A stretch of 64,000 bases of DNA from Thalassococcus sp. S3 (GCF_004216475.1 NZ_CP022303.1:1364001-1428000); one strand, 5' to 3'; shown: positions 18,050 to 27,013, counted from the stretch's first letter. Program-made: numbers and translations. Notes: a model not told the origin generated them from the letters alone.

Positions 18050-19546
18050 TCAGAGCGTTTGGTCGTAATCGCCCACATCGGGCTCGGTGCGGATGACCGC
18101 GTCAATATCCGCGAAGATCGCACGCAACTCTGCGTCGCTTTCCGGGCTTTCGCAGACAACGACAAGGTTTGGCGTGTTCGATGAGGCGCGGACAAGGCCC
18201 CATCCGCCGTTCTCCAGGATCACGCGGGCGCCGTTCACCGTCACGACCTCTTTGATCGCGCGTCCGCCGACCGTCTCGCCGGCCTCGTGCTTGGCCACCA
18301 GCTTGGCCACGAGGCGTTCCAGAATGTCGTACTTCTCGGTATCCGCGGCATAGGGGGACATGGTGGGTGAGGAGTAGGTCTTGGGCAGTGCCTTGCGCAG
18401 GTCCGACATCGACATGTCCGGATTGCGGTCCATCAGCTTGCAGATCTCGACCGCGACGCGCATGCCGCAATCATAACCCCGTCCGATGGGTTCAGCCAAA
18501 AAGTAATGCCCCGACTTTTCAAAGCCGGCCAGCGCGCCGATCTCTTTCACGCGGCGCTTCATGTGGGAATGGCCGGTCTTCCAGTAATCCGCTTTTACGC
18601 CGTGTTTCTGCAATTCCGGATCAGAGGCGAACAGGCCGGTCGACTTTACGTCGGCCACAAAGGTCGCGTTGGGATGAAGCTTGGCGAGGTCGCGTGCCAT
18701 GATCACGCCCACCTTGTCGGCGAAGATCTCTTCGCCTTCGTCGTCCACAACCCCGCAGCGGTCCCCGTCGCCGTCAAAGCCCAACGCCAGATCCGCGCCC
18801 GATGCCTTCACCGAGGCCGCCATGTCATGCAGCATCTCCATGGCTTCGGGATTGGGGTTGTAGTTGGGGAACGTGTAGTCGAGCGCATTGTGGCTTTCGA
18901 CAACCTCCACACCCAAACGGCGGAAAAGCTCGGGCGCGAACGCCGAGGCCGTGCCGTTTCCGGTTGCACAGACAACCTTGAGCGGGCGGGTCATCTTGAA
19001 ATCGCCGACAAGGTCGTCAAGATAGGCTTCTTTCACCCCATCGACGAATTCGTACTTACCGCCATCCCGGGCGACGCCTTCGCCGCCCAGCACGATATCG
19101 CGCAGCTCTCCCATTTCGTCAGGGCCGTGTGTCAGAGGGCGGTCAAAGCCCATTTTCACACCGGTCCATCCATTGGGATTGTGCGAGGCCGTCACCATCG
19201 CCACCGCCGGAACGTCCAGATGGAACTGGCTGAAATAGGCCATGGGCGACAGGGCCGGGCCGATGTCTTTGACATGGATGCCAGCCTGCATCAGGCCCAG
19301 GATCAGGGCGTTCTTGATCGAAAGCGAATAGTCGCGATAGTCGTTGCCGACAGCGATGACGGGCGCGATGCCGCGCTTGTGCATCTGGGTGCCGAGGCCC
19401 AGGCCGAGGGCTGTCATCCCCGGCAGATTGATCTCTTCTGGATAGAGCCAGCGGGCGTCGTATTCACGAAAACCTGTCGGTTTGATCATCGCATCACGCA
19501 GGAATTCCCACGTGTTCGGCGTCACCTCTGGGGCGGGTTTGGTCAT
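18050..19546 (-). CDS. Phosphomannomutase/phosphoglucomutase
   Basis: A 498-residue alpha-D-phosphohexomutase. Diagnostic motifs in order: phosphoserine loop VTASHNPNGWTG (about residue 120), metal-binding ALGFDGDGDRCGVVD (about 245), sugar-specificity loop GFEKSGHYFLAEPIGRGYDCG (in two segments, about 340), and phosphate-binding VRASSNTPNLVVV near the C-terminus. It converts mannose-6-P or glucose-6-P to the 1-phosphate, feeding nucleotide-sugar synthesis. It is the last gene of the leftward capsule operon, 30 bases after kdsA. I cannot tell manB from algC-type specificity by eye, so no symbol is given. Confidence 0.93.
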   Translation of the reverse strand: MTKPAPEVTPNTWEFLRDAMIKPTGFREYDARWLYPEEINLPGMTALGLGLGTQMHKRGIAPVIAVGNDYRDYSLSIKNALILGLMQAGIHVKDIGPALSPMAYFSQFHLDVPAVAMVTASHNPNGWTGVKMGFDRPLTHGPDEMGELRDIVLGGEGVARDGGKYEFVDGVKEAYLDDLVGDFKMTRPLKVVCATGNGTASAFAPELFRRLGVEVVESHNALDYTFPNYNPNPEAMEMLHDMAASVKASGADLALGFDGDGDRCGVVDDEGEEIFADKVGVIMARDLAKLHPNATFVADVKSTGLFASDPELQKHGVKADYWKTGHSHMKRRVKEIGALAGFEKSGHYFLAEPIGRGYDCGMRVAVEICKLMDRNPDMSMSDLRKALPKTYSSPTMSPYAADTEKYDILERLVAKLVAKHEAGETVGGRAIKEVVTVNGARVILENGGWGLVRASSNTPNLVVVCESPESDAELRAIFADIDAVIRTEPDVGDYDQTL

Positions 19547-19576
19547 CTGGAAAGATCTCTTTTTACTGAGAGTGGG

Positions 19577-20410
19577 TCAAATGCGAACAGGGTTTGCCTT
19601 AGCAAGCCCGTCAAATGCCATCAATGTTTCAATGAGGGACTTCATGTCGCTGAGCGGGATCATGTTCGGTCCGTCCGACGGCGCGGTATCGGGGTCTTCG
19701 TGGGTTTCGATGAACACGGCGGCAACGCCAATGGCCACGGCAGCGCGGGCCATGACCGGGGCGAATTCCCGCTGCCCTCCGCTCGAGCCGCCCTTGCCGC
19801 CGGGTTGCTGCACCGAATGGGTCGCGTCCATCACCACGGGATAACCGGTCTGGGCCATTTGCGGCAGTGACCGCATGTCGGCCACCATGGTGTTATAGCC
19901 AAAGGACACACCACGTTCGGTCAGCAGGATACGGGTATTGCCGGTGCTTTCGATCTTGGAGATCACGTTGGGCATGTCCCAGGGGGCCAGAAACTGGCCT
20001 TTCTTGACGTTGACCGCCGCACCCGTCTCTCCCGCCGCAAGCAGGAGGTCGGTCTGGCGGCAGAGGAAGGCGGGAATTTGCAGCATATCGACGGCTTCGG
20101 CTGCCGGGACGCATTGATCGGGCGCGTGCACATCGGTCAAAACCGGCACGTCCACGGCCTTTCCCACATCCGAGAGGACCTTTAGTCCCTCATCCTGCCC
20201 CATGCCGCGCGGGCCTGAGATGGAGGTGCGGTTGGCTTTGTCGTAGGACGCCTTGAAAATATACTGCGCCCCGACCGCATCGCACACCTCTTTCATGTGG
20301 CCTGCGATCATCTGGGCGTGGTCGGATGTCTGCAAGGCGCAGGGCCCTGCGATCACCGTCAGGGGGCGATCATTGCCGATGTTCAAATCGGCCACAGCAA
20401 CATGTTTCAT
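19577..20410 (-). CDS. kdsA: 3-deoxy-8-phosphooctulonate synthase (Kdo-8-P synthase)
   Basis: ATG at 20410 overlaps the last base of the preceding gene's stop (TGATG); a TTG one codon earlier is less likely. The 277-residue enzyme condenses phosphoenolpyruvate with arabinose-5-phosphate. Family blocks: LTVIAGPCALQTSDHA, FKASYDKANRTSI, GVSFGYNTMVADMRSL, VMDATHSVQQPGG and GVAAVFIETHEDPDTAPSDG. Kdo is needed for lipid A and also as the lipid-linked primer of ABC-exported capsules. Its presence beside KpsE- and KpsT-like genes suggests dedication to the capsule, but a sole housekeeping copy is equally possible. Confidence 0.96.
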   Translation of the reverse strand: MKHVAVADLNIGNDRPLTVIAGPCALQTSDHAQMIAGHMKEVCDAVGAQYIFKASYDKANRTSISGPRGMGQDEGLKVLSDVGKAVDVPVLTDVHAPDQCVPAAEAVDMLQIPAFLCRQTDLLLAAGETGAAVNVKKGQFLAPWDMPNVISKIESTGNTRILLTERGVSFGYNTMVADMRSLPQMAQTGYPVVMDATHSVQQPGGKGGSSGGQREFAPVMARAAVAIGVAAVFIETHEDPDTAPSDGPNMIPLSDMKSLIETLMAFDGLAKANPVRI

Positions 20411-22116
20411 CAAGAGGTTACCTGTTCTCTCAGGATTGATGCGGTCAACGAGATCATCAGGTAAATGCCGCCAAAGACAAGGAATGCCAAGATGGTGTTT
20501 TCAAAGGCCCTTGGATAGCTCGGCTCTTGCGAGGCAACGGGGATCACGGATGTTTCCAGATATCTGACCTGGCGGTTGGCCTCCATGCGGGTCTGTTCGA
20601 CCTGTTGCAAGGCCGATTGCAGCAGCATGTCGCGACTGGCCAGATCGGCTTGCGCCATCTGGATCCGCACCGACAGCGAGGCCAGGGAATTCTCGCCCTT
20701 GCTGGCATCGGTCATCCGTGTGTTCAACTCCGCCAAAAGGGCATTCATGCGCCGAATATCCGCGCGCGCGCCATCCACGCGGGACTGGTTGGGGCGCGCA
20801 TTGTCAAGAAGCGCTGCTAATTGCAGCTGTTTTTCCTGCAATTGCATTTCAATCGTATTGATCTGACTGCGGATGCTGGCAATGGCGGCCTCCGGATCCA
20901 GCAGGGCCCCCTGAACCTGCAGGTCCACCAGACGCTCCTGCGCCGCGCGGCGTTCATCCTGCGCGAGTTCGAAACTCTCCAGCGCGTCCTGCATCTGGTC
21001 GCCGCGCTTTTTCTGCGACAGATTGTTCACGCGCTCTTCGGCGTAAAAGATCAGCCGTTCGGAGAAATCGGCCGCGACTTGCGGGTTGGCGGCGGCGACT
21101 TCCATGCGGATGACCCCCTCGGTGGGATCATAGCCGATCTTCACGTTTTTCTTGTAGGTCCGGTACGCCTCTTCGTTCGTGGGATCGGTGCCCAGCCGCT
21201 GGATCGGGTCGATCCATTCCTGTGTGAAATGCGACTTGAACCCGACATCGTTGTCGAGCCGCAGCATGGCATCCTTGGACTGGAGATAGGATTGCACGGC
21301 GATCGCGTCCTGATTGGTGGCGAATTGCGTGCCGCTGAGCAAACCACCAATGCCCGATCCGCCAGCATTGTCCGCCTGTAGGATCAGGAATTCGGACTTG
21401 GTGGCATACATCGGCGTTGCCACCGCATAGAAATACCAACCCGCGATGAAGGTGGGCAGAAACACGAAAAAGGACAGCCGCGTCAGCAGCAGGCCGAGCT
21501 TCCTGCGGCGACGTTTCGCGATGTCTTGCTGGATCTGACTGATTTCGCGGTTGCGCTGTTCAGAGGGGCTCAGATCCGTCGAGGGCAAGGTTTGCCGATC
21601 CGTTGGCACGGTTTGCGGCAACTGAACCCGCGCGGACCCCGCGCCGCCAGGCTGGGCCGGCAGACCCGCGAAGGCATCCGGCGCACCGCCCTCGTGCTGC
21701 TCGCCACCGGCTTGCGGCACGACAAGCTCTAGCATGTTGGCGCGTTTGAAGGGGTCTATCCCTTTTTCACGCAACAACCGCACGGCATCGAAATCGGATG
21801 TGGCAGGCAGGCCGTGCTTTTGGGCCACGCGCCGCGCCATGCGCAATTGCCGACCGGTGAGACCCTCGCGCCGGATCGCGTCAATGTCGGTGGCCCCCCG
21901 AACCTCCTCCGAGGACATGACCTGTCCGCGCAGGCTCGCTTCTTCCGAAGGGCCCGGTCCCGGAACCGGGCGTGGTGTGGCGGCCTTTGGTTGTTCCGGC
22001 GTGTTTGCGCCGCGCTGTGTTGTCTGCGCGCGCATTTCCGCAGGCGAGGGCGTGGCGGAGCCAGCCTCGGTCACTCGGCGGATGCGAAACTTCTTAGCTT
22101 TGGGTTTCGTAGTCAT
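20410..22116 (-). CDS. Capsule export inner-membrane protein (KpsE/RkpR/Wza-partner, PCP family)
   Basis: A 568-residue polysaccharide co-polymerase-type protein. The first 210 residues are cytoplasmic and proline/glutamine-rich; within them lies a compact helical segment (TDIDAIRREGLTGRQLRMAR, then FDAVRLLREKGIDPF). TM1 is at about 215-240 (LLLTRLSFFVFLPTFIAGWY), then ATPMYATKSEFLILQAD opens the periplasmic domain. A long coiled coil (about 355-500, AEERVNNLSQKKRGDQM and onwards) follows, and TM2 is near the end (FENTILAFLVFGGIYLMISL). It should link the ABC exporter to the outer-membrane channel. It overlaps the upstream ATPase gene by 23 nt and kdsA by 1 nt. Confidence 0.9.
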   Translation of the reverse strand: MTTKPKAKKFRIRRVTEAGSATPSPAEMRAQTTQRGANTPEQPKAATPRPVPGPGPSEEASLRGQVMSSEEVRGATDIDAIRREGLTGRQLRMARRVAQKHGLPATSDFDAVRLLREKGIDPFKRANMLELVVPQAGGEQHEGGAPDAFAGLPAQPGGAGSARVQLPQTVPTDRQTLPSTDLSPSEQRNREISQIQQDIAKRRRRKLGLLLTRLSFFVFLPTFIAGWYFYAVATPMYATKSEFLILQADNAGGSGIGGLLSGTQFATNQDAIAVQSYLQSKDAMLRLDNDVGFKSHFTQEWIDPIQRLGTDPTNEEAYRTYKKNVKIGYDPTEGVIRMEVAAANPQVAADFSERLIFYAEERVNNLSQKKRGDQMQDALESFELAQDERRAAQERLVDLQVQGALLDPEAAIASIRSQINTIEMQLQEKQLQLAALLDNARPNQSRVDGARADIRRMNALLAELNTRMTDASKGENSLASLSVRIQMAQADLASRDMLLQSALQQVEQTRMEANRQVRYLETSVIPVASQEPSYPRAFENTILAFLVFGGIYLMISLTASILREQVTS

Positions 22117-22753
22117 AAAGCCGTTTCGCCTCTTCCAAGGAATCGAATTGATAGAGCTGACCGTTCATCAAAACCGCCGCAGAGCGGGCGAACTTCTCAA
22201 GCGTCTGAGGTTGATGCGAGACGATGACAATCGTCGTGGTGCGCAGTCTTTCCTGCAGGATGGCCCCTGCCTTCCGATTGAATTCGGCATCTGTCGTCGA
22301 GGGCATGCCCTCGTCAATGAGATAGATGTCGAAATCAAGCGCCAGCATCAGCGAAAAGGCGAAACGGGCCCGCATGCCCGCCGAATAAGTGCCCAGGGGC
22401 TGGTCGAAATATTCTTCCAGACCGCACAACCAACGGCAAAACGCCTCCACATAATCAGGGTCAAGACCATAGAGCTTGGCGATATACCGGCAATTCTCCA
22501 TCGCGGAGACTTTCGAGACAACGCCCCCCATAAAGCCGAGCGGGAAGGAAATGTTGCAACTGCGCCGGATTTCGCCCTCGTCGGGCTTTTCCAGACCGGC
22601 CATCATGTTGATCAGCGTGGTCTTGCCGGTCCCGTTCGGCGCCAGGATGCCCATCGAGCGGCCAAGTTCCACCCGGAAGGAGACACCATCGAGGATCACC
22701 TTTCGCTGGGTGCCCGTCCAGAAGGACTTGCTGACATTGACAAACTCTAGCAT
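22094..22753 (-). CDS. Capsule ABC exporter ATP-binding protein (KpsT-like)
   Basis: Start at ATG 22753 (MLEFVNVSKSFW), with GGAG 5 nt upstream; a longer frame from 22777 is less likely. The 219-residue ATPase has Walker A GILAPNGTGKTTLINMMAG, the signature YSAGMRARFAFSLML, Walker B FDIYLIDEGM and switch His in IVSHQPQTLE. The short length and the DEGM form of Walker B match the KpsT/RkpS polysaccharide exporters. No KpsM permease is encoded next to it or elsewhere in the window, which is unusual since kpsM and kpsT are normally adjacent. It is the first gene of the leftward operon. Confidence 0.92.
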   Translation of the reverse strand: MLEFVNVSKSFWTGTQRKVILDGVSFRVELGRSMGILAPNGTGKTTLINMMAGLEKPDEGEIRRSCNISFPLGFMGGVVSKVSAMENCRYIAKLYGLDPDYVEAFCRWLCGLEEYFDQPLGTYSAGMRARFAFSLMLALDFDIYLIDEGMPSTTDAEFNRKAGAILQERLRTTTIVIVSHQPQTLEKFARSAAVLMNGQLYQFDSLEEAKRLYDYETQS

Positions 22754-22920
22754 CCAAGCTCCGGCGCTGCGCTGCACCCGCGATCATAAAAAGGTCCGGT
22801 TCGGTCTCTCTTAACAGAGGTGTCTTAACCGTTTACGTGCGGAGTTGGGCCATATTATGTCTAAATCGAAGAGAATTGTACATTGCGTTCGATGAACGAG
22901 CGGCCCTGCGCCAGGGGCGC

Positions 22921-24168
22921 CTAAACGCTTTGTTTTTCGACCTTGAACACCTTTCCCGCGGCAAAGCTGACAAGGGCTGCGGCAAAACTGAACAACGCCC
23001 CCATTTTGGCGGCATCCTGCACCGGTCCTGCATCGAACGCGACCGAGGCCACGAAAAGGGATACGGTAAATCCGATTGCCGCAACGCAGCCGATCACGAC
23101 AAGATCGACGATCCGCATACCTTGAGGGATCCCCAGTCGCAGGGGCACTGCCGCAACCCAGCCAAAGATCAGGATGCCCACCGGTTTGCCGACAAGGAGT
23201 CCGGCCAGCACAAGCCAGGTCGCATCACCGATCGAGCTGAATTCGACACCGGCATTCAGCAGTCCGAAGAAGAACAGGATAACCTCGACCGGGTGCTTCA
23301 GCGCGTGTTCGATCTGATTGAGAAGATCCGTCAGATATGCCTCCGCTCCGGAAAAGATGCCAAAGGCGCGGTCGGCATGCGGGATTGTCGGTACGATCGG
23401 CAACAAACCAAGCGCCGGGTGCAAGCCTGACATCATGAAGCCGTACCAACTGGCACATCCGCCCACCAGATAGGGCAGGAAGTGCAGCTTCTTACGCACC
23501 CATGTCGAGTTAGGGCGCGCCTGATTGCCCCGATCCAGCGTGCGCGGCAGCCAGTTGAAGAGAACATAGACCAGCAACGCGGCCCCAAAGGAGAAGAGGA
23601 GCCAGACCGGCGCAAGCTCTCCCGAAGGGTAAAAGACCGCGAGAATGATCAACCCGACCGCATCATCGGCGATGGCCAGCAGCAAAAGGAAGCGCACCGC
23701 GGGGTGACCTGCGCCGAAAACCAGCCGTCCGACAAGGTAGGAGAATGCAATATCCGTGGCCGTCGGAATGGCCCAGCCGTTGGCGACAGCGTTATAGGTG
23801 TCCGATCCCAGCAGCGCCGCGAGACCAAGATAGACCGCGATCGGGCCAAACATGCCACCCGCTGTTGCGAAAAGTGGCGTCGCCGCTTTCTTTCCCCGAA
23901 GTGAGCCGTTTTTGAGGATCACGGCTTCCCACACTTCCTTCGCCGCAATCGCAAAGAAAAGCGCCATGAGCACGTCGTTTACAAGGTAATGAAGTGTCAG
24001 CGTTCGGTGACCGTGATGGTAATGTCCGATGGGCGCATGATCCCAGATCACGAATTCGACGAAATGATGATATCCCTCCGCATCGATATTCGCCCAGACA
24101 AGCGCAATGACGGCGCCAATAATTAGCAAGAGAGAGTAATTGGTCAGGAATGTCCAAACACGATACAT
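22921..24168 (-). CDS. nhaA: Na+/H+ antiporter NhaA
   Basis: A 415-residue inner-membrane antiporter exchanging cytoplasmic Na+ (or Li+) for periplasmic H+. Conserved features: NDVLMALFFAIAAKE, GWAIPTATDIAFSYLVG (the unwound TM4 Thr-Asp region) and the ion-binding Asp pair in LLALAIADDAVG-like AIADDAVGLIILAVF. GIPQGMR and GCVAAIGFTVSLFVASVAF form the C-terminal core. It has an unusually His-rich first periplasmic loop (HAPIGHYHHGHR). It is not part of the capsule operon: 167 bases separate it from the ATPase gene. Together with mrp it gives the cell two independent sodium extrusion systems. Confidence 0.95.
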   Translation of the reverse strand: MYRVWTFLTNYSLLLIIGAVIALVWANIDAEGYHHFVEFVIWDHAPIGHYHHGHRTLTLHYLVNDVLMALFFAIAAKEVWEAVILKNGSLRGKKAATPLFATAGGMFGPIAVYLGLAALLGSDTYNAVANGWAIPTATDIAFSYLVGRLVFGAGHPAVRFLLLLAIADDAVGLIILAVFYPSGELAPVWLLFSFGAALLVYVLFNWLPRTLDRGNQARPNSTWVRKKLHFLPYLVGGCASWYGFMMSGLHPALGLLPIVPTIPHADRAFGIFSGAEAYLTDLLNQIEHALKHPVEVILFFFGLLNAGVEFSSIGDATWLVLAGLLVGKPVGILIFGWVAAVPLRLGIPQGMRIVDLVVIGCVAAIGFTVSLFVASVAFDAGPVQDAAKMGALFSFAAALVSFAAGKVFKVEKQSV

Positions 24169-24312
24169 CAGCGCTGTCCCTTTGTGTTTTTGACCGGAGG
24201 GGTAAGCGATTTACACGTTTGGAGCAACATCCGGGGCAAGGCACGGGGCGATCAGACGCATAGCACCGTCGCGTGGCGGAGCGATTGCGAAGTTGGGCGC
24301 GCTGTGAAAGAT

Positions 24313-24915
24313 ATGCCGCAAATGCCTGATATCGATACTTTGCCAGACCGAATTCGCGCGTGTCGTTTATGCGCTGACCGTTTCGCCGGCACCGCGACGG
24401 CGCATACGCCAAAACCGGTTGTCTGGTTCCGTCCGGGCGCCCGCGTCTTGATCGCCGGTCAGGCCCCGGGGGCACGGGTGCATGCGTCGGGGCGCCCCTT
24501 TACAGACCCGTCCGGGGACCGGTTGCGCGACTGGATGCAGGTGGATCAAGCGACGTTTTACGACAAAAGCCGCGTGGCAATCGTGCCTATGGCGTTCTGT
24601 TTTCCCGGGTACGACGATCGCAATGCGGATCTGCCGCCCCCCGCCATTTGCGCAAGGACCTGGCATGATCAGGTCATGGACGCCCTGGGTCATCTCGACT
24701 TGATCCTTCTTGTCGGCGGGCATGCCCATCGTTGGCATCTGGGCGGCAAGGCGTCAGTGACGGAAACCGTGTCTAACTGGCGCAGGCATGCGCCGCGCGT
24801 CTTTGCCTTGCCGCACCCGTCATGGCGCAATACGGGCTGGTTGAAGAAAAACACCTGGTTCGAGGCAGACCTGCTGCCGGTGATGCGGGCCAGGGTTCAT
24901 GAGGTTCTGGGATGA
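24313..24915 (+). CDS. Uracil-DNA glycosylase family (UDG-like) protein
   Basis: Start placed at ATG 24313 (MPQMPDIDTLPDRI, 200 residues); the earlier in-frame start at 24184 lies in the nhaA promoter region. The protein has a UDG-superfamily fold: RACRLCADRFAG at the N-terminus, GARVLIAGQAPGARVHASG followed by RPFTDPSGDRLRDWM (motif A region), and ALPHPSWRNTGW (motif B region). The N-terminal Cys pair may be a remnant of the 4Fe-4S ligand set of families 4/5. Whether it excises uracil is untested. It overlaps the sseB-like gene by 4 nt. Confidence 0.86.
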   Translation: MPQMPDIDTLPDRIRACRLCADRFAGTATAHTPKPVVWFRPGARVLIAGQAPGARVHASGRPFTDPSGDRLRDWMQVDQATFYDKSRVAIVPMAFCFPGYDDRNADLPPPAICARTWHDQVMDALGHLDLILLVGGHAHRWHLGGKASVTETVSNWRRHAPRVFALPHPSWRNTGWLKKNTWFEADLLPVMRARVHEVLG

Positions 24916-25703
24916 CCGAGACGACACCGCTGGATCTGGCCCATGCGGCCATGGACGCGACGCCGGACGACGAAACCGCCCGTTTGCGCTTTTATGAACG
25001 GCTCGCGGACAGCGAGCTCTTTCTGCTTCTTGCCGAAGAGGCGAAAGGCGAAAATATCGTGCCCGAACTCTTCGAGTTGTCGGATGGCCCTTTTGTCCTG
25101 GTGTTTGACCGCGAAGAGCGGTTGGCCGCTTTCGTCGGTCGGCCCGCGCCCTATGCGGCTTTGTCCGGGCGTGCGATTACAGCGATGCTGGCGGGGCAGG
25201 GCTTTGGAATGGGGGTCAATCTCGAAGTGGCCCCATCTGCGATGCTGGTGCCGCCAGAGGCCGTTGCCTGGCTCGAGCAGACGCTCGGCCATGCGCCACA
25301 AGCGGTTGAGGCGCGGATTTCGGCCTTTGTGCCGCCCGGCGCCCTGCCTGAGCGTTTGCTGACCGCGCTTGACGCGAAACTCGCGACGGCCGGCGGGCTT
25401 GCGGATCTGGCCTATCTCGTCGGGACGGAATTCTCCGACGGGACGAAGGGGCACCTGCTGGGCTTTGTGGGCGCGTTGGACGGCGCTGAGGATGCATTGG
25501 CGCGCGCAGCGGGAGAAGCCCTGACATTTTCCGGGATCGAGGCGGGGTCGATTGATGTCGGTTTCTTTGCCGCGACCGATGAAGCATCGGGCCGGATGGC
25601 CGCGGTCGGCCTGCGGTTCGACTTGCCTGCGCAGGTGAGCGAGAAGCCCGGGCGGCAGGAGCCTCCGGGTAGCAATCCCGACCGGCCGCCAATCCTGCGG
25701 TAG
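24912..25703 (+). CDS. SseB family protein
   Basis: A 263-residue protein with the SseB N-terminal domain (LDLAHAAMDATPDDETARLRF, LADSELFLLL, GPFVLVFDREERLAAFVG, YAALSGRAITAML). The C-terminal half carries PSAMLVPPEAVAWLEQTL. E. coli SseB affects serine sensitivity; the biochemical role is unknown. It is translated together with the UDG-like protein (ATG overlaps the preceding TGA). The tail is proline-rich (RQEPPGSNPDRPPILR) and likely disordered. Confidence 0.85.
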   Translation: MTETTPLDLAHAAMDATPDDETARLRFYERLADSELFLLLAEEAKGENIVPELFELSDGPFVLVFDREERLAAFVGRPAPYAALSGRAITAMLAGQGFGMGVNLEVAPSAMLVPPEAVAWLEQTLGHAPQAVEARISAFVPPGALPERLLTALDAKLATAGGLADLAYLVGTEFSDGTKGHLLGFVGALDGAEDALARAAGEALTFSGIEAGSIDVGFFAATDEASGRMAAVGLRFDLPAQVSEKPGRQEPPGSNPDRPPILR

Positions 25704-25851
25704 AGCATATCCGGGCTAATGTTACAGGAGTGTTCACGACCGCTCTGCCCGGCTCACATAAGCGGGAGGTGGGGTTCGCACTGCGGCCGGAAGGGTGCAT
25801 TTTCCGTCCATGGCGCGGCGATGGGCCGGCCTTTCAAAGGATGATGACCAG

Positions 25852-26370
25852 ATGAAACGATTTGCTCTGGCGGCAGCCGCCGCATTTACCTTCGCAACGG
25901 GCGCTTTCGCCGGCGAGCAATATGTCGATGAGACCGGTTTTGCCGTGTCCGGTTTTGACGTCGTGGCCTATCGGAGCCTGACACAAAACCCCGTTGGCGC
26001 AGCGCAGCCCGCCGCTGTTCCCGGGCGCGCTGACATTACCGCCGAACATAACGGAGCCACGTTCGCCTTCGCATCCGAAGAAAACCGGGACGCATTTCTG
26101 CAGCGTCCGGACTTTTATGCTCCGCAATATGACGGTCATTGCGCCTATGGCGTATCGCGCGGCGGGAAGGTTCCGGCCAATCCGAATTTGTGGCGGATTG
26201 TCGATGACAAGCTTTATCTGAATATCACCAAGAATGTCGTTGGTTTCTGGGAAGAGGATATTCCCGGGAACATCAATCTGGCCGAAGGGAATTGGCCCGG
26301 AATTGAGCCGGATGGTGCATCGGGAAATACGATCCCGAACTTTAGTTCGGATGCGCCCGTTCAGAATTGA
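25852..26370 (+). CDS. Exported YHS domain protein
   Basis: Start at ATG 25852 (MKRFALAAAAAFTFATGAFA), giving a clean signal peptide cut before GEQYVDETG; the frame extends upstream without coding character. The 172-residue protein has the YHS-type layout GFAVSGFDVVAYRS, ATFAFASEENRDAFLQRPDFYAPQ and YDGHCAYGVSRGGKV. It ends with NITKNVVGFWEEDIPGN. YHS domains are thought to bind metal ions, but the ligand here is unproven. The gene stands alone and ends 6 bases before a strong terminator hairpin. Confidence 0.87.
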   Translation: MKRFALAAAAAFTFATGAFAGEQYVDETGFAVSGFDVVAYRSLTQNPVGAAQPAAVPGRADITAEHNGATFAFASEENRDAFLQRPDFYAPQYDGHCAYGVSRGGKVPANPNLWRIVDDKLYLNITKNVVGFWEEDIPGNINLAEGNWPGIEPDGASGNTIPNFSSDAPVQN

Positions 26371-26375
26371 GTGAT

Positions 26376-26404
26376 GGCCCGGCGGCTTGCCGCCGGGCCG
26401 TTTT
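26376..26404 (+). terminator. Rho-independent terminator of the YHS gene
   Basis: GGCCCGGCGGC (26376-26386) pairs perfectly with GCCGCCGGGCC (26389-26399), followed by GTTTT. This is a very stable G+C-rich stem with a minimal loop directly after the YHS stop codon, and the best intrinsic terminator in the window. Confidence 0.85.
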
Positions 26405-26467
26405 CCGTCGCGGAAAACGGCCGGAAAATGATACATTTTCCGAACCGGAATTTGTGACAAATTCCGG
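26400..26467. repeat. Three tandem hairpins, each with a 3-nt loop
   Basis: Three perfect inverted repeats follow one another. GTTTTCCG/CGGAAAAC spans 26400-26418 with loop TCG. CGGAAAATG/CATTTTCCG spans 26422-26442 with loop ATA. CCGGAATTTG/CAAATTCCGG spans 26445-26467 with loop TGA. All share a TTCCG/CGGAA core. They sit between the YHS terminator and the 3' end of the minus-strand gene at 26573. They could be a palindromic repeat family, a bidirectional termination or mRNA-end structure, or regulator sites. Confidence 0.75.
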
Positions 26468-26572
26468 CGCCCGGCAGCATCTGGGTCGCGATGCCCGGCA
26501 GGTTTGCGTGGCGGGCCAACGACGGGTCGGACCTGTGTCTGATCGTCAGGCGTTGACCGCAGGTGGCCGTGC

Positions 26573-27013
26573 TCAGTCGAAGCCATCCAAAACGAGATGC
26601 GGCACACCATCGGAGGTTTGCCGAAACGACCGGCCATCTATGCCGACAACGCCATTCACCTGACGGCGCCAGGCTGAAAAGCTGGAAAATCGGACAACGT
26701 CGATCGGTGCATCAAAGCGGATCGTCACGCGGTAGGCCGGACGGCCGACTGTACGTACAACGCCCTTCAACCACCCTGCGAAGGGGTGTCCCAGGTATCG
26801 GCCCGTAACGCGGGATCCAACCTTGAGAGGAACGCCATTCTCTGTCTCACATCTTGACCGCAGCGTGTTCCAGTTCCGCGCACCGTGTTGATGTGCGATC
26901 AACTCCAAACTCTCGCTATGGCTCAGTTTTGTACCACGGGCGCCGAGGTCATCCCGCAACCGCCTGGCTTGTCGCTTCAGCCCGGACAGGGAGAGCGTAT
27001 TGTCGTAGGTCAT
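26573..27013 (-). CDS. Glyoxalase-superfamily-related protein with helical N-terminal domain
   Basis: A 146-residue protein. Residues 8-55 form a helical domain (LKRQARRLRDDLGARG, KLSHSESLELIAHQHGARNW, NTLRSRC). The same domain opens the VOC protein encoded at 30889-31452. Here, however, the rest is a beta-rich module (VGSRVTGRYLGHPFAGWLKG, YRVTIRFDAPIDVVRF, FRQTSDGVPHLVLDGFD) without glyoxalase metal ligands. Annotation pipelines may call such proteins glyoxalase superfamily because of the shared N-terminus, but the C-terminal half does not support that activity. It stands alone, with 179 bases to gcrA. Confidence 0.72.
   Translation of the reverse strand: MTYDNTLSLSGLKRQARRLRDDLGARGTKLSHSESLELIAHQHGARNWNTLRSRCETENGVPLKVGSRVTGRYLGHPFAGWLKGVVRTVGRPAYRVTIRFDAPIDVVRFSSFSAWRRQVNGVVGIDGRSFRQTSDGVPHLVLDGFD

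Noticed and set aside
18506..19870. Long plus-strand frame opposite the phosphohexomutase and kdsA genes
   Set aside because: Antisense shadow of two well-supported genes; no recognisable domains.
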